DNA of 64,000 nt. Source: Schistosoma mansoni (lineage: Eukaryota > Platyhelminthes > Trematoda > Strigeidida > Schistosomatidae). The position numbers and the translations under genes were made by a program. The DNA is taken from the NCBI RefSeq assembly GCF_000237925.1, contig NC_031498.1:702015-766014 (forward strand), written 5' to 3'. The notes beneath the pieces are model-generated. The model was not told where the DNA came from and made no database searches. It worked only from the letters and a program-made list of their open reading frames with translations. How positions within the stretch are numbered: the first letter of the stretch is position 1; every line of letters begins with the position of its first letter. Positions 35,038 through 44,668 of the stretch are shown here, piece by piece.

Positions 35038-35195
35038 TAATCGTTTGGTTGTTAAGGTCTTAAATGTTTATCATAAATATAGATAGGGAACTTATCATTG
35101 GGAAAGGATGGCTCAGCATGATAAGATAAAATGTTGAAATTGAGATGAAATGTAATCAGGAGAATCATAGAAACAGAAATAAACCAGTCGGAGGT

Positions 35196-35612
35196 AGATA
35201 GTTCAAGGAGAAGATAGAAGAAGAAGCAGCCATCATCCAGAAAATACAAGTGTTTATTAACAGTTTTCTACACAAAATACTTCGGATTCATTGGCCAGAC
35301 ACTATCAGCAACAACCTACTGTGGGAGACAACAAACCAGATTCCAGTGGAGGAAGAAATCAGAAAAAAGCGCTGGAAGTGGATTGGGCACACTTTGAGTA
35401 AATCACCCAACTACGTCACAAGACAAGCACTCACATGGAATCCTGGAGGCCAAAGGAAGAGAGGAAGACCAAAGAACACATTACGCCGATAAATGGAGAC
35501 AGATATAAGAATAATGGACAGAAATTGAATAGAACTAAAAAGGATGGCCTTGGACAGAGTGAGTTGGAGAATGCTGGTCGGCGGCCTATGCTTCGTTGGG
35601 AGTAACAAGCGT
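35196..35612 (+). mobile_element. RTE LINE C-terminus and 3' end
   Basis: Encodes [35 protein letters not shown] sequence, [12 protein letters not shown] and [12 protein letters not shown] motifs, then [15 protein letters not shown] codons. At least one stop (after NTLRR) and shifts break it. The 3' tail has become (AT)n instead of (GTAA)n. Confidence 0.88.
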
Positions 35613-36393
35613 ATATATATATATATCATTTGTAAACCTATTACAGTTTATTTTCAGAATCATTTTAAGAAACTGGGCTAAACAAATAAGTATCTTACCA
35701 CCAAAAGTTAGCCTGTAAACATAAATATAAAATAGTCATGGGATTATGGGAACACGTGGTAACAATTTTGTTTTGTTTTGTTTTTGTTTTTTTGCATTGG
35801 CATTAACCGATGGTCTACATAAAAGATAGTTATTCCCATTAATTCTAATAATTTACCTAAACTTACAGTATCTATGTACTTTTAGTAAACAAAATTTCCA
35901 TATTAATTGTACTATGGGTAAGCAGATTTTAAACTAATTTATGTACGTAATTAGATTTCATTCTCCTTTTTGTTAAAAAAAAAAAGAGAAAAAAAAGTCC
36001 CCCTCATTAATCATGAATTGTGATAGTTTTTGTCTTAAATGAAAAGTAAATACATAATTACGTCATATATTTTACTACTACTGATAATGATTGCATAATC
36101 TATATATGATTGAATGGAAACGTCATAATTTTTACAGTAAAAATGTATAAGAAATTTATTTAAAATTGAATATTCACACTAAAACTTACCTGAAGGTCAT
36201 TGCATAAACAACACCTAACTAAAACAAACCCCCAACCCCACCCCAAAAAAAAAAAATGAATCCATAACATTTTTACGTAATTTCCCATAAAAACAAAATC
36301 ATTTAAAGAAAAATATTTATTTTATTGGATAAATATCTTGATAGTTAAAGGATGGGAAACATTTTCATATTGGAATGTTGAATATATATTGAT
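35613..36393. other. AT-rich, no gene recognised
   Basis: T-rich (35768-35794) and A-rich (35976-35996, 36240-36256) runs. Confidence 0.45.
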
Positions 36394-36406
36394 AATTATG
36401 GATATT

Positions 36407-36842
36407 ATCAGAAGGGTGTTTTTTTCTTGTGGAGATTTAGTAGTTTTCATAGTTGAAAGCGTGAGTTAATTGAAGCTAGACTACCAGGGAAAACCTGGAA
36501 GCACTAGACGGCCGAGAGGTAAATTATGGAGTTCTAGTGAGAAGCAGTGACTAGTGGAGTTCAAACTACATCTGTTGTGAGATAGGAACTCACTGAAGAC
36601 AATTGGTGAACGGTTGCTCAACTTCGTGGATTGGTTGGAGTTAGATATAAACACCATCGGATGCCGACTCAGTGGTCTAATGGTTAAGTGGTCTGGCGCG
36701 AGACTGGTAGATCCTGGGTTCGAATCTCGCGAGTACGGGATCGTGGATGCGCACTGTTGAGAAGTCCCACAATAGGATGAAATGGCCGTCCAGTGCTTTC
36801 AGGTTTTCCCTGGTGATCTAGCTTCAATTGACTCACGCTTTC
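36407..36842. repeat. Family B SINE with TSD
   Basis: A terminus CAGAAGGGTG, short reversed arm, leader (GTTCTAGTGAGAAGCAGTGA), head (GGTCTAATGGTTAAG, GGGTTCGAATC) and a forward hammerhead with altered core (TTGAGAA). AATTATGGATATT at the left and AATTATGATATT at the right are an imperfect duplication. Confidence 0.82.
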
Positions 36843-36889
36843 AATTATGATATTGTTTTTATATATACTGAAAACATGAATTAGCAGTT

Positions 36890-37194
36890 TGTAGTGAATG
36901 AGAACACGAGTGGGGACAATTGAATGTATTGGAGTACAAAATTACAGACTATCTCACTAAAATCTGATAACCATACAGTAAACAGTTAATTTGCAAACTA
37001 TCAACCAATTGCCTGAATCTTGACTGTTCCTTCTACGAATATCAGTCCATCGTCTCTGATTATTATTGTTCATGAATTTTCATACTGATTACGTTCGGTT
37101 CCCATTCTTTCCTCATCGATCTTTTGCTGAAATACATTCAATGCCCGACCATCATTATATACTACTTATGTGGATATAAGTAACCCACACCACA
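36890..37194 (-). mobile_element. Solo LTR, gypsy/Ty3-type fossil
   Basis: A 305-bp unit with TGTAGTG and CACCACA ends, closely similar to 16499-16801. No clear flanking duplication that I can confirm. Confidence 0.72.
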
Positions 37195-37349
37195 GTATTA
37201 TTTTGATTGTCAAAAAATGAAGTTTTAGTCTCTTTATTCCGTCATATTAGAGGTTATAACATTAGAAATATACATGATGAAATAATCATTTTATTTAAAG
37301 CAATTAACCCTTTCTATAAATTTCGATAGTGTAATAAGAAGATACCTGT

Positions 37350-37450
37350 TTCAGTCTGGATACCCGGGGCCCCCACACGATTGTGTGGCGCATATATATC
37401 TGTTGCCCCCTTGTACCAATATTTATGTGTTCAAATAAATAAACAAATAA
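37350..37450 (+). repeat. Family E 3' end fragment
   Basis: GTGTGGCGCATATATATCTG, CCTTGTACCAATATTTATG and an AAATAAATAAACAAAT tail match the 3' ~100 bp of family E. Its tail was the target of the tiny insertion at 37457. Confidence 0.75.
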
Positions 37451-37456
37451 GAAGAT

Positions 37457-37498
37457 GGGGTTTTGTGGAGATTTAGTATTTATCACGCTTTCAACTAT
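37457..37498 (-). repeat. 42-bp family B micro-insertion with 13-bp TSD
   Basis: Only the family B 5' edge (TATAGTTGAAAGCGTGA on the minus strand) joined to its 3' edge (ACTAAATCTCCACAAAACCC) remains, yet AAATAAGAAGATG flanks both sides exactly (37444-37456, 37499-37511). Confidence 0.8.
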
Positions 37499-37554
37499 AA
37501 AATAAGAAGATGAAGATTATTAGAACTACGTAATGATAAATTAGCGCAATACAT

Positions 37555-37815
37555 ACAATACAGTTTGTTCTCACCTTAAACCTACCCTGGTGATATTAGT
37601 TTATTATCCAAAGTGATGAGGTTTCACATTATTTATTTATTGTCCTTGTCTCCTCTTACCCCCCCATTTCCAGTCTAGTTGACCTTTTATTTTTATATAT
37701 AAATGTTCTTAACAAGTATATGTGTGATCAGATTGTTCGAAATGTATTTACGCTAATATATATCATATAGTTCTGATAATCTTCGTCTCCTTATTACACT
37801 ATTGAAATAATTTTA
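37555..37815 (+). mobile_element. Penelope-like element 3' region fragment
   Basis: CAGTTTGTTCTCACCTTAAA (last codons, QFVLTLNLPW-like), then a non-coding stretch (TTATTATCCAAAGTGATGAG, CCAGTCTAGTTGACCTTTTA, CTGATAATCTTCGTCTCC) matches 49960-50430, apart from the nested insert there. Confidence 0.72.
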
Positions 37816-37914
37816 TCCTCTCATTTGTTGACTTATTCACATTAATTTAATTAATAATAATAATAGTAACAGGAGTGAAATGTGATAATTATTAACATGA
37901 ACTGATCTACGTTA

Positions 37915-38172
37915 AATAACCCTTGAAAACCTAAAATCACTGAACGGTCGTTTCTTTCTCGTATGGGACTCCTCAGTAGTGTGTATTCACGATTCCACAC
38001 GTAGGGATCGAACCCTGAACCTTTGATCTCGCGTATAAACGCCTAACATTTAGATCATCGATTCGGCATCCAACAGTATCATTGTCTGACTTTAATGAAT
38101 TCACGATATTGAGTGACCATATTCCATTGTCTCCGATGAATAGCTCCCTCAATAAAAAGTCACCATTCTTCG
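37915..38172 (-). repeat. Old family B SINE
   Basis: Reversed: CACTGAACGGTCGTTTC, GTATGGGACTCCTCAGTAGT, GGGATCGAACCCTGAACC B box, then leader (CTTTAATGAATTCACG). Confidence 0.65.
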
Positions 38173-38644
38173 CAAGCCTATATTAAAGAGTATTGTTATT
38201 TTTCAAATGTTCCTCCATGTTTTGTATGTCAACGTTAATTCAGGATTTGTGTAACCATAATTTCATATTTATTATACTTCCATTATTTAACTCTGGTTAG
38301 TAATTGCTTTTACTATTCAATTTTATTGTTGTGCGTTGCTAGACGATTGACAATAAGGCCTTATTTAACTAAATTCAAGGTTACATTATGAAGTGATTGA
38401 TCGTTTTTCGTCTTAGACTGTCTGTTAGAAAGGTTTACTATACTACTGAATCTTCGCAGAAAGAAATCCGATACCATTTTGTTGAAAATATTCTTGTTGA
38501 TTATCAATATGTTATTTTGTACTAGAGAAAATTTAGACTAAACAGTGGAAGTGGTATTATTCAGGAATTTTGTACTTTTTGTTATAAATTGTTTTCGTAT
38601 TAGAACTGACTAAATTACACATAAAATATGTTCTGATATAATCG
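38173..38644. other. No gene recognised
   Basis: AT-rich with no supported feature. Confidence 0.4.
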
Positions 38645-38900
38645 CTAATTACGAGTGACTCACTACTGACTAGTTTCGATTAGTAATTCCCAGAGTTCTA
38701 ATCAAAAGCTTTCATCAGTGAAGCTCAGCCACGTAAGGTGGTGGTTAGGGGCTGTCAGCAATTAACTCTGTACCAAAGTTTCGTGCTACTTAACACTTTC
38801 CACTAAACTGTAGCTGTAGTCTTGAAAAAAGTTGTGCTCCCTGACGAGATCGATCTCGTGTGACCCAGCTTGATAGTCTGAGGGCCACAACTGACCTCAT
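38645..38900. repeat. SINE leader plus reversed family C remnant
   Basis: Leader-like GAGTGACTCACTACTGACTAG and CCCAGAGTTCTAATC (forward) run into a reversed hammerhead 3' half (GTTTCGTGCTACTTAACAC) and head-like sequence to 38900. Confidence 0.45.
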
Positions 38901-38984
38901 GAAGGACCGATATATATTTACAACTGACTAATCACTGAGTAGTGATCGATTTAATGTATACCAAGTCGTTCTTAATTCTGAGTT

Positions 38985-39245
38985 CAGTTATGTCAGCTGT
39001 GAAATAGTTACTAACCGATGATATTGAACGATGACGGCTCAAAATCCCAAATTGATTGAAGTTGAACATGCAAACTACTGGATCCTGGTTCAAGTGAATA
39101 AAGATCAAACATTCGTCAAGATACCTAACAATTCTAGGTTTGATCCCTGGTGGGCTCAAGGCTACGCACTCATGATTAGTCTCATATTAAGACGAAACAG
39201 CTGACTAGTGATTCTTCATTTTCAGTGATTATCTCACTATGATCT
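38985..39245 (+). repeat. Old family B SINE
   Basis: Leader remnants, B-box-like GGTTTGATCCCTGGTGGG, then ATTAGTCTCATATTAAGACG and AAACAGCTGACTAGTG in hammerhead order. Confidence 0.55.
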
Positions 39246-39934
39246 GTTGGTGACGCAATCCATAAAGTCAAACAGTTTCCACAAATCCCTTGTAGGAATA
39301 AATATTTTGTAACAGTCTGTGTTCTACCAAACACCTTATAAATCTTTCATTGTTTAGAATGATTTAAAGCTTTATTAATAGAATGTTTAAATTTTTTATC
39401 TAATCAATGTATAAGGTTTCGTTTTACTTTGACGGACAAAAACTGAAAACCATTAGTACCACTTTTGAAATGATCTTTTGCTATCTCAGACGATTATGTG
39501 TGAACCTAAGAGAATACTTGGTCATTTCCACCTTTTTTTAAACAACATTTATTAGTTAATCAAATTATCATACGATGGTTTGTGATGTAAGTGTTTGTAC
39601 TGTTTAACTAAAAAGGAATGTTAATAACCGTCATATTTAGTAATATTGTATACTACTTACTTACTTATCATCAACTGATCACTTAGTAGTAGTAGTAGTC
39701 AATGTCATGGTGGTCTAATGCTCTAATGGATCTTGACATAACTTGATAGAATAGGAAAAACACTAGAGGATTAGATAAACATGACACTGACCACTTTTCA
39801 GTGATTAATCAATTGTAAATATTCTACTCCTACAGGAAACCAGTTGAGGATGAAATGGTTGAGTGACAACGTTTATGTTATATCTGAACGAAGAATAAAT
39901 GAATAGTAACTGCTAGGAGTTATCTATCGACTAC
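39246..39934. other. No gene recognised
   Basis: A short (AGT)n lies at 39686-39700. No other supported feature. Confidence 0.4.
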
Positions 39935-40290
39935 TATTACACATATTCTCATTGGATAATTATTAAGTAACCAGATTATACATATATAGGTATTTCTTTT
40001 ATTATAAGCTTTCATTTGACTTATTGGCCACTGTTATACAATTTGTCATTATTAACTTATTTCCAGTTTATCAGTTATAGTATCCCACACACAGTCACTT
40101 TGGGCTTGATCTTGTATAATTATTATTTTCCATTTGATGGTGTGATGCGGTTTGGTCTGTTTATATGTCAACCACGTATATCTGAAATATATAATTTACA
40201 CAGCTGAGGTTGATATTTGTGTTCTGGACTGGATGAATTGGGCTAGGTTAGAAATTATAATTTAGAAGACCAATCAGAACTCAGAGTTGA
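39935..40290 (+). mobile_element. LTR-like fossil repeat (pair of 7440-7870)
   Basis: Shares the order TTATAAGCTTT, TTTGACTTATTGGCC, CACACAGTCACTTTGGGC, GTGTGATGCGGTTTGG, TCAACCACGTATATCTGA with the first copy. No coding part. Confidence 0.35.
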
Positions 40291-40394
40291 TTCTAGGTTG
40301 CTCGTTCTGGTTAACACATTATTGTTTTAGCCCAGGAACGAGATCATATAAGTCGGTGTTTTAATTGGAGAGTTTATCACGTGATATTTGACAG

Positions 40395-40530
40395 GCCATA
40401 TGACATAACAGTTTCAGGTAAGGAATTTGAGGAATTCAGGTTTGAATCCCACATGGAGTATAACTCCTTCAAGGTTATATGTACACCCCATTAGTGGGTG
40501 CCAAAGATTACGAAACTCTTACCAAATAGG
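40395..40530 (+). repeat. Family C tRNA-like/hammerhead SINE, old
   Basis: B-box-like GGTTTGAATCCC at about 40440, then TTAGTGGGTGCCAAAGATTACGAAACTC pieces in the positions of hammerhead core, stem II and GAAA. Degenerate. Confidence 0.45.
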
Positions 40531-40986
40531 GTTCCCCTTTTGATCGATCCCAACGATTTAACATACTATTCACTGATTATTATAAAATTTCTAGTCCATA
40601 TTTGATTTCAGTATCATTCTCGAATTTCACTCATTGCTGAATACATTCTACAAAATTCATTATCAATCTAATTTACTCAATTTCAAGCAACACTAATGAC
40701 CATGTTACCATCTTTATTTAAAAGGGGATATTAGAAAAGAAAAATCAGAATGTTCTTTACTCATAAGTCACGAACATTTTATACTGTTTTTGTTTTTTAT
40801 TCATTGGTGGTAGAATTTTGAAAAGCAAAAAAAAACATTTGCCTATATCACGAAATCTAGAAATTCAATATGTTCCTCTTTTTATTCATAATACTGAAGA
40901 AAATCTTTTATCTCACTTTACTTTCTTCTGATAAGTCATTATCATTAAGAATCATCGTCATTATGATCATCATATTGATTTGTTTT
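40531..40986. other. AT-rich, no gene recognised
   Basis: No supported feature. Confidence 0.4.
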
Positions 40987-41106
40987 CAGAAAGGGTTTTG
41001 TGGATATTTAGTATTTTCATAGTGGGTGCGCACTGCTGAGGAGTCCCATAATAGGACGAAACAGCTGTCCAGTGCTTTCAGGTTTTCCTTGATGGTCTAG
41101 CTTCGA
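40987..41106 (+). repeat. Family B SINE, short chimera with intact ribozyme
   Basis: Terminus CAGAAAGGGTTTTGTGG and ATTTTCATAG join directly to the forward hammerhead arm; the tRNA-like head and leader are deleted. After GGTCTAGCTTCGA the sequence switches abruptly to a Penelope-type terminal segment. Confidence 0.8.
41030..41075 (+). ncRNA. Hammerhead ribozyme, intact, ACAG/CTGT stem III
   Basis: Stem I GCACTG/CAGTGC, core CTGAGGA, stem II GTCC/GGAC with loop CATAATA, GAAA, stem III ACAG/CTGT, C at the cleavage site. Every conserved position I can check is present. Stem III differs from ACGG/CCGT at both partners of one pair. Confidence 0.8.
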
Positions 41107-41266
41107 TCAGATTGCCAGGCGAAACGTTGGATTTACTTCAAATTCATTAGCTAAGATTGTACAAACATATTATTCCTATTTAATGTATTACATTAACTCG
41201 GCGCCTAAATACTATGAAACTGTTCGCTCTAATTTAGACGAAAGTTCTTATGTAAAATTTGTAGTT
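41107..41266 (+). mobile_element. Penelope-like terminal segment
   Basis: Contains CCAGGCGAAACGTTGGATTT, TTACTTCAAATTCATT, AACTCGGCGCC and CTAATTTAGACGAAAGTTC, also found at 49988-50160 and twice at 62575-62905. It sits beside Penelope coding remains at 50 kb, hence the assignment. Confidence 0.55.
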
Positions 41267-41446
41267 ATTACACTCATATTAAATATTGACAATCGAATAC
41301 ACTACATATTCACATATCCTATCTCCTCAAAAAGAGAACTGATACTAAAGCCTAACTTCATCAGGAAAAACAAAAAAATAAAAGAGATTCTATGAGTTAG
41401 AATCAATATCTATTAATTTAGGATTGTCAAACCAAATAGAATAAAA

Positions 41447-41648
41447 CGAAGATGGATAGTGGCTAGCAGCGTAACCCAGGACGCGCGTTTTGTCCTATTT
41501 GGGACTCGTCAGATGGATGTACGTACATTTCAGAGTTGATGTTCACTCTGGGACTCGAACCCAGTACCTTTCACTTCAAACGCCATCGCGTTATCCACTC
41601 AGCTACTGAGTCCCGATAGCCACTTGCTTGTGCAATACTAAGTGAATT
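41447..41648 (-). repeat. SM-alpha SINE with exact 14-bp TSD
   Basis: Minus-strand order: AATTCACTTAGTATTGCACA, head with A box and B box (GGGTTCGAGTCCC), hammerhead, CTAGCCACTATCCATC. CAAATAGAATAAAA flanks both sides (41433-41446, 41649-41662). The ribozyme has GGACAAAAC in place of GGACGAAAC and an unpaired stem I base, so it is probably dead. Confidence 0.92.
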
Positions 41649-41662
41649 CAAATAGAATAAAA

Positions 41663-42027
41663 TTGTTAATGTTGACTCATATAAAATGTTAACTTCAATC
41701 TGTATATATGCTAAGTGAAAATTTAAGATCTGTGATCAGAATAAATATGGGTCAGATAGGGTGTGAGAGATATGATGATGCAATTACAATTAGATCAAGT
41801 GGAAAAATAAATTGTGTAAAAATTAGTAAGACGTAATAAGGAGGGATCAATGCGAAGTGAATGAATCATGTATAGAGAGATTAAAAATGATGTTTAACCA
41901 ATAATAATAATAACAATAATAATACAAAGATTTGTGAATAAAGATAAGAGAGACAATTACATTTGACTACGAAAGGTCGTAAGTACATAGTCAAATTAGG
42001 TCATCCAATAGCTAAGATTACTGTTGA
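41663..42027. other. No repeat recognised; 3' flank of an exon
   Basis: It contains a short (AAT)n at 41903-41925. On the minus strand this is immediately downstream of the coding exon at 42028, so it would hold its 3' UTR. Confidence 0.4.
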
Positions 42028-42159
42028 TTAATTGGCCTTGTGGTTGGCCAAGGGAGGAGCAGGGGTTGGAGATATTTCTTCTGTACGCATAGCTCCGGTT
42101 TCTTCATCCAGAATTATTTTTAACACTTCATGACATAAAACAAAATTCATTAAAATTAT
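42028..42159 (-). CDS. Candidate C-terminal exon of an unidentified host gene
   Basis: On the minus strand a TTTCAG acceptor (42160-42165) is followed by an open frame to TAA at 42028-42030. It encodes a hydrophobic stretch (IILMNFVLCHEVLKIIL), then an acidic and Pro-rich tail (DEETGAMRTEEI, SPTPAPPLANHKAN). The final ~100 bp are far more GC-rich and codon-like than the AT-rich surroundings, which suggests real coding. The frame stays open upstream to an ATG at 42180, so a 50-residue complete ORF is the alternative. I do not recognise the protein. Upstream exons were not found; the region above is filled with SINEs. Confidence 0.45.
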   Translation of the reverse strand: MILMNFVLCHEVLKIILDEETGAMRTEEISPTPAPPLANHKAN

Positions 42160-42184
42160 CTGAAAGTATTTCTTTTTCATTGAG

Positions 42185-42270
42185 TCAATTCACTAGGACG
42201 AAACATCCATCCAGTGCTTTCAGATTTTTCACGGTAATCTAGTTTCAATTGACTCATATATCCAACTATT
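42185..42270 (+). repeat. Family B SINE, 3' fragment
   Basis: Starts in the hammerhead (CACTAGGACGAAACATCC), continues CAGTGCTTTCAG and CTAGTTTCAATTGACTCA, and ends where the next family B copy begins. Confidence 0.7.
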
Positions 42271-42276
42271 AGATTA

Positions 42277-42477
42277 ATTTTCATAGTTGAAATCATGAGT
42301 CAATTGAATCTAGACCACCAGGGAAAAACTGGAAGCACTGGATGGCCGTTTCATCCTATTGTGGGACTCTTCAGCAGTGAGCATCCACGACCTCGTCTCA
42401 CGAGATTCGAACCCAGGACTTACCAGTCTCACACTTTCAACTATGAAAATACTAAATCTCCACAAAACCTCTTCTGA
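42277..42477 (-). repeat. Family B SINE, compact foldback
   Basis: TTTTCATAGTTGAAATCATG, reversed hammerhead (core CTGAAGA; stem I CACTG/CAGTG; stem III ACGG/CCAT with one mismatch) and part of the tRNA-like head, then direct switch to the opposite terminus TTTCAACTATGAAAATACTA ending CCTCTTCTGATA. Confidence 0.82.
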
Positions 42478-43734
42478 TATTATACAGAATGTCAGAAAAA
42501 AGAAACTTAACAAATTTTCACACTTACTCTTCATCATTTACTTATCTCATCATTTGTTCTATTTTGTTAGTATCCAGTCTAACTAATCTCTATGTATTCT
42601 TTTGTAATGGAGTATGGAGGGGGGGAAGAGGATGAAGTGGTGGTGGGTAGACCAGATATGCTAGATGGAAATGAGATATACAGATACATGTTTTTGTTTA
42701 CATAAGATTGTATATTATCATATAGGATTATGTATATGTATGTATGCATGTTGGAAAGGTGAATGTATGTATTTATACACAAATGTATGCAGCTTAATTG
42801 AAAAATAAAGAAAAAAAGATTCTGATGTAAACTGATTATAAGGATAATAATACCCTATGATAGAATAGAATAGAAGGGAATAATAAATCAGTGTAAAGTA
42901 AAAAAAAAACAAAAAAAAACAAAACAATTCATAAGCTGTAGTAACCTACTAAACATGTTGAGAAAGGCAAAATAAGCAGACAAAATTATTCAGACAATTT
43001 TTATACAACCAAAGTACAATTTATTGATTAGTCTTTCTTTTTTCCCCCACTTGTAATAACTTGAATGTTAGAAATGAATACTCATCATATCACCTTGTTA
43101 GAAATGTGTTGCTATGCTTTTTCATTGAGAATATCATCGAATTGATTCATGTGATACTTTATGGATACTTTTTTTTCAAAAAAAATTCCCCCTTTTTTTG
43201 AATATGAAAATATCATACTACTGAAAAGTAAACTCTGTTAAACAAATTACATCATTTGAAAAGAAACAAAAACTTTAAGGAAGATTGGGAAACATTCTGT
43301 GATTGATGAGCATATAAAGTAATCAAATTTTCCAGAAGATAAGCTAATAAAGATAATGGATCTGAATATTCTGAATTCGTTCACTGCATAGGTAGTCTAA
43401 GTGTACATGACTGAAGAGTTTCACAATAGAACAAAAGAGTTGCTAAGCACTTACAGTGAATAATCTCGAATTTATCTGCAATAAATGACTAACCTCATGG
43501 AATTTACGCTGACACCTAACCATTCATTCTAATGTAATAGTAAAAGTAAACTTTGATTTATTCCTATTGCTATCGTTATTTCTAGTTATGAGTTTAGATG
43601 CATATTTCAAGAGATTCAACTCTTGACTATAAATTGAAAGTTTTCATTAGGTTTGTACAAATTTTTGACGGTAAAATGGAATAACCCATTTGATTTGCCC
43701 CTGTTTACTTGTTAACACTAGTTGAAGAACTGTT
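42478..43734. other. AT-rich, no gene recognised
   Basis: Purine-rich GGAGGGGGGG at 42616, A-runs at 42901-42924 and T-runs at 43170-43199. A very weak SINE trace lies at about 43400-43490. Confidence 0.4.
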
Positions 43735-44005
43735 CAGAATCAATTGCAGTCCTAAACATCAATAAGAAGAATCAAGTAAACTATACCAAGTGAATTTAAA
43801 CTTCATTCTATTGCATAAGCAAGTGTCTATCAGGACTCAGTAACTAAGTGGATATCATGATGGCGTCCGAAGTGAACAGTACTGGGTTCGAGTCTCAGAA
43901 TGAACATCAACTCTGAGATGCAGGTACATCCAGCTGACAAGTCCCAAACAGCACGAAACGCACGTCCTGAATTGTACTGCTAGCCATTATCCATCTTTAC
44001 TTATA
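43735..44005 (+). repeat. SM-alpha SINE, inactive-core subtype
   Basis: Lacks the first ~90 bp of the 33.6 kb copy but otherwise parallels it: AATTGCAGTCCTAAACATC, head, B box GGGTTCGAGTCTC, hammerhead with CTGACAA and GCACGAAACGCACG. Same diagnostic changes as 33.9 kb. Confidence 0.85.
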
Positions 44006-44282
44006 AATATTTTCCGTCTATAAATTCAACACTGTACGTTTCAGTTATCTTCTTTGTAAAATTAAATCAATCATACTCAAAAAAAAGTTATCATACATTT
44101 ACTTTATATTCGTAATGTCTAATATTCAAATTTTCAAATTCCGAAAGCAAATACATGTTGAAATAATTTCTAATAATTGCAGCCCAGGTATTTGCTTTTG
44201 GTATTATTAGGTTAATTGACAGTTCGTTTTCATTTATACGTAAGTCAATACAAACCATAAACAACTGCCAACCAACTAAAGT
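44006..44282. other. No gene recognised
   Basis: AT-rich with no supported feature. Confidence 0.4.
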
Positions 44283-44668
44283 CAGGATTTTCAATACAAA
44301 TGTCCAGACAGTTCTACTGTATGGGACGGAAAATTGGAGAACTACGAAGGCCATCATCCAGAAGATGCAAGTGTTTATCAACAGTTTTCTACCCAAAATA
44401 CTACGGATCCGTTGGCCAGACACTATCAGCAACAACCTACTATAAGAGAGAACAAACCAGATTCCAATGTAGGAAAAATTCAGGAAGAAGCGGTGGAAGT
44501 GGATAGGACACCCATTGAAGAAAGCACCCAACTGCATCACAAGACAAGCCCTCACATGCAATCCTGAAAGCCAAAGGAGGAGAGGAAGACCAAAGAACAC
44601 ATTACGCCGATAAATGCAGACAGACATGATAAGAATGAACAACAACTGGATAAAACTAGAAAGCAACT
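44283..44668 (+). mobile_element. RTE LINE C-terminal fragment
   Basis: Encodes [54 protein letters not shown] and [11 protein letters not shown] across broken frames. It stops at about KLESN, without the 3' terminus, so it is truncated at the 3' side as well. Several stops and at least one shift. Confidence 0.88.

Noticed and set aside
41107-41266. Hammerhead ribozyme in the Penelope-type terminal segment (GGCGAAACGTTGG)
   Set aside because: GAAAC is present, but I found no CTGANGA with matching stems in any of the four copies, although some Penelope elements are known to carry such ribozymes.
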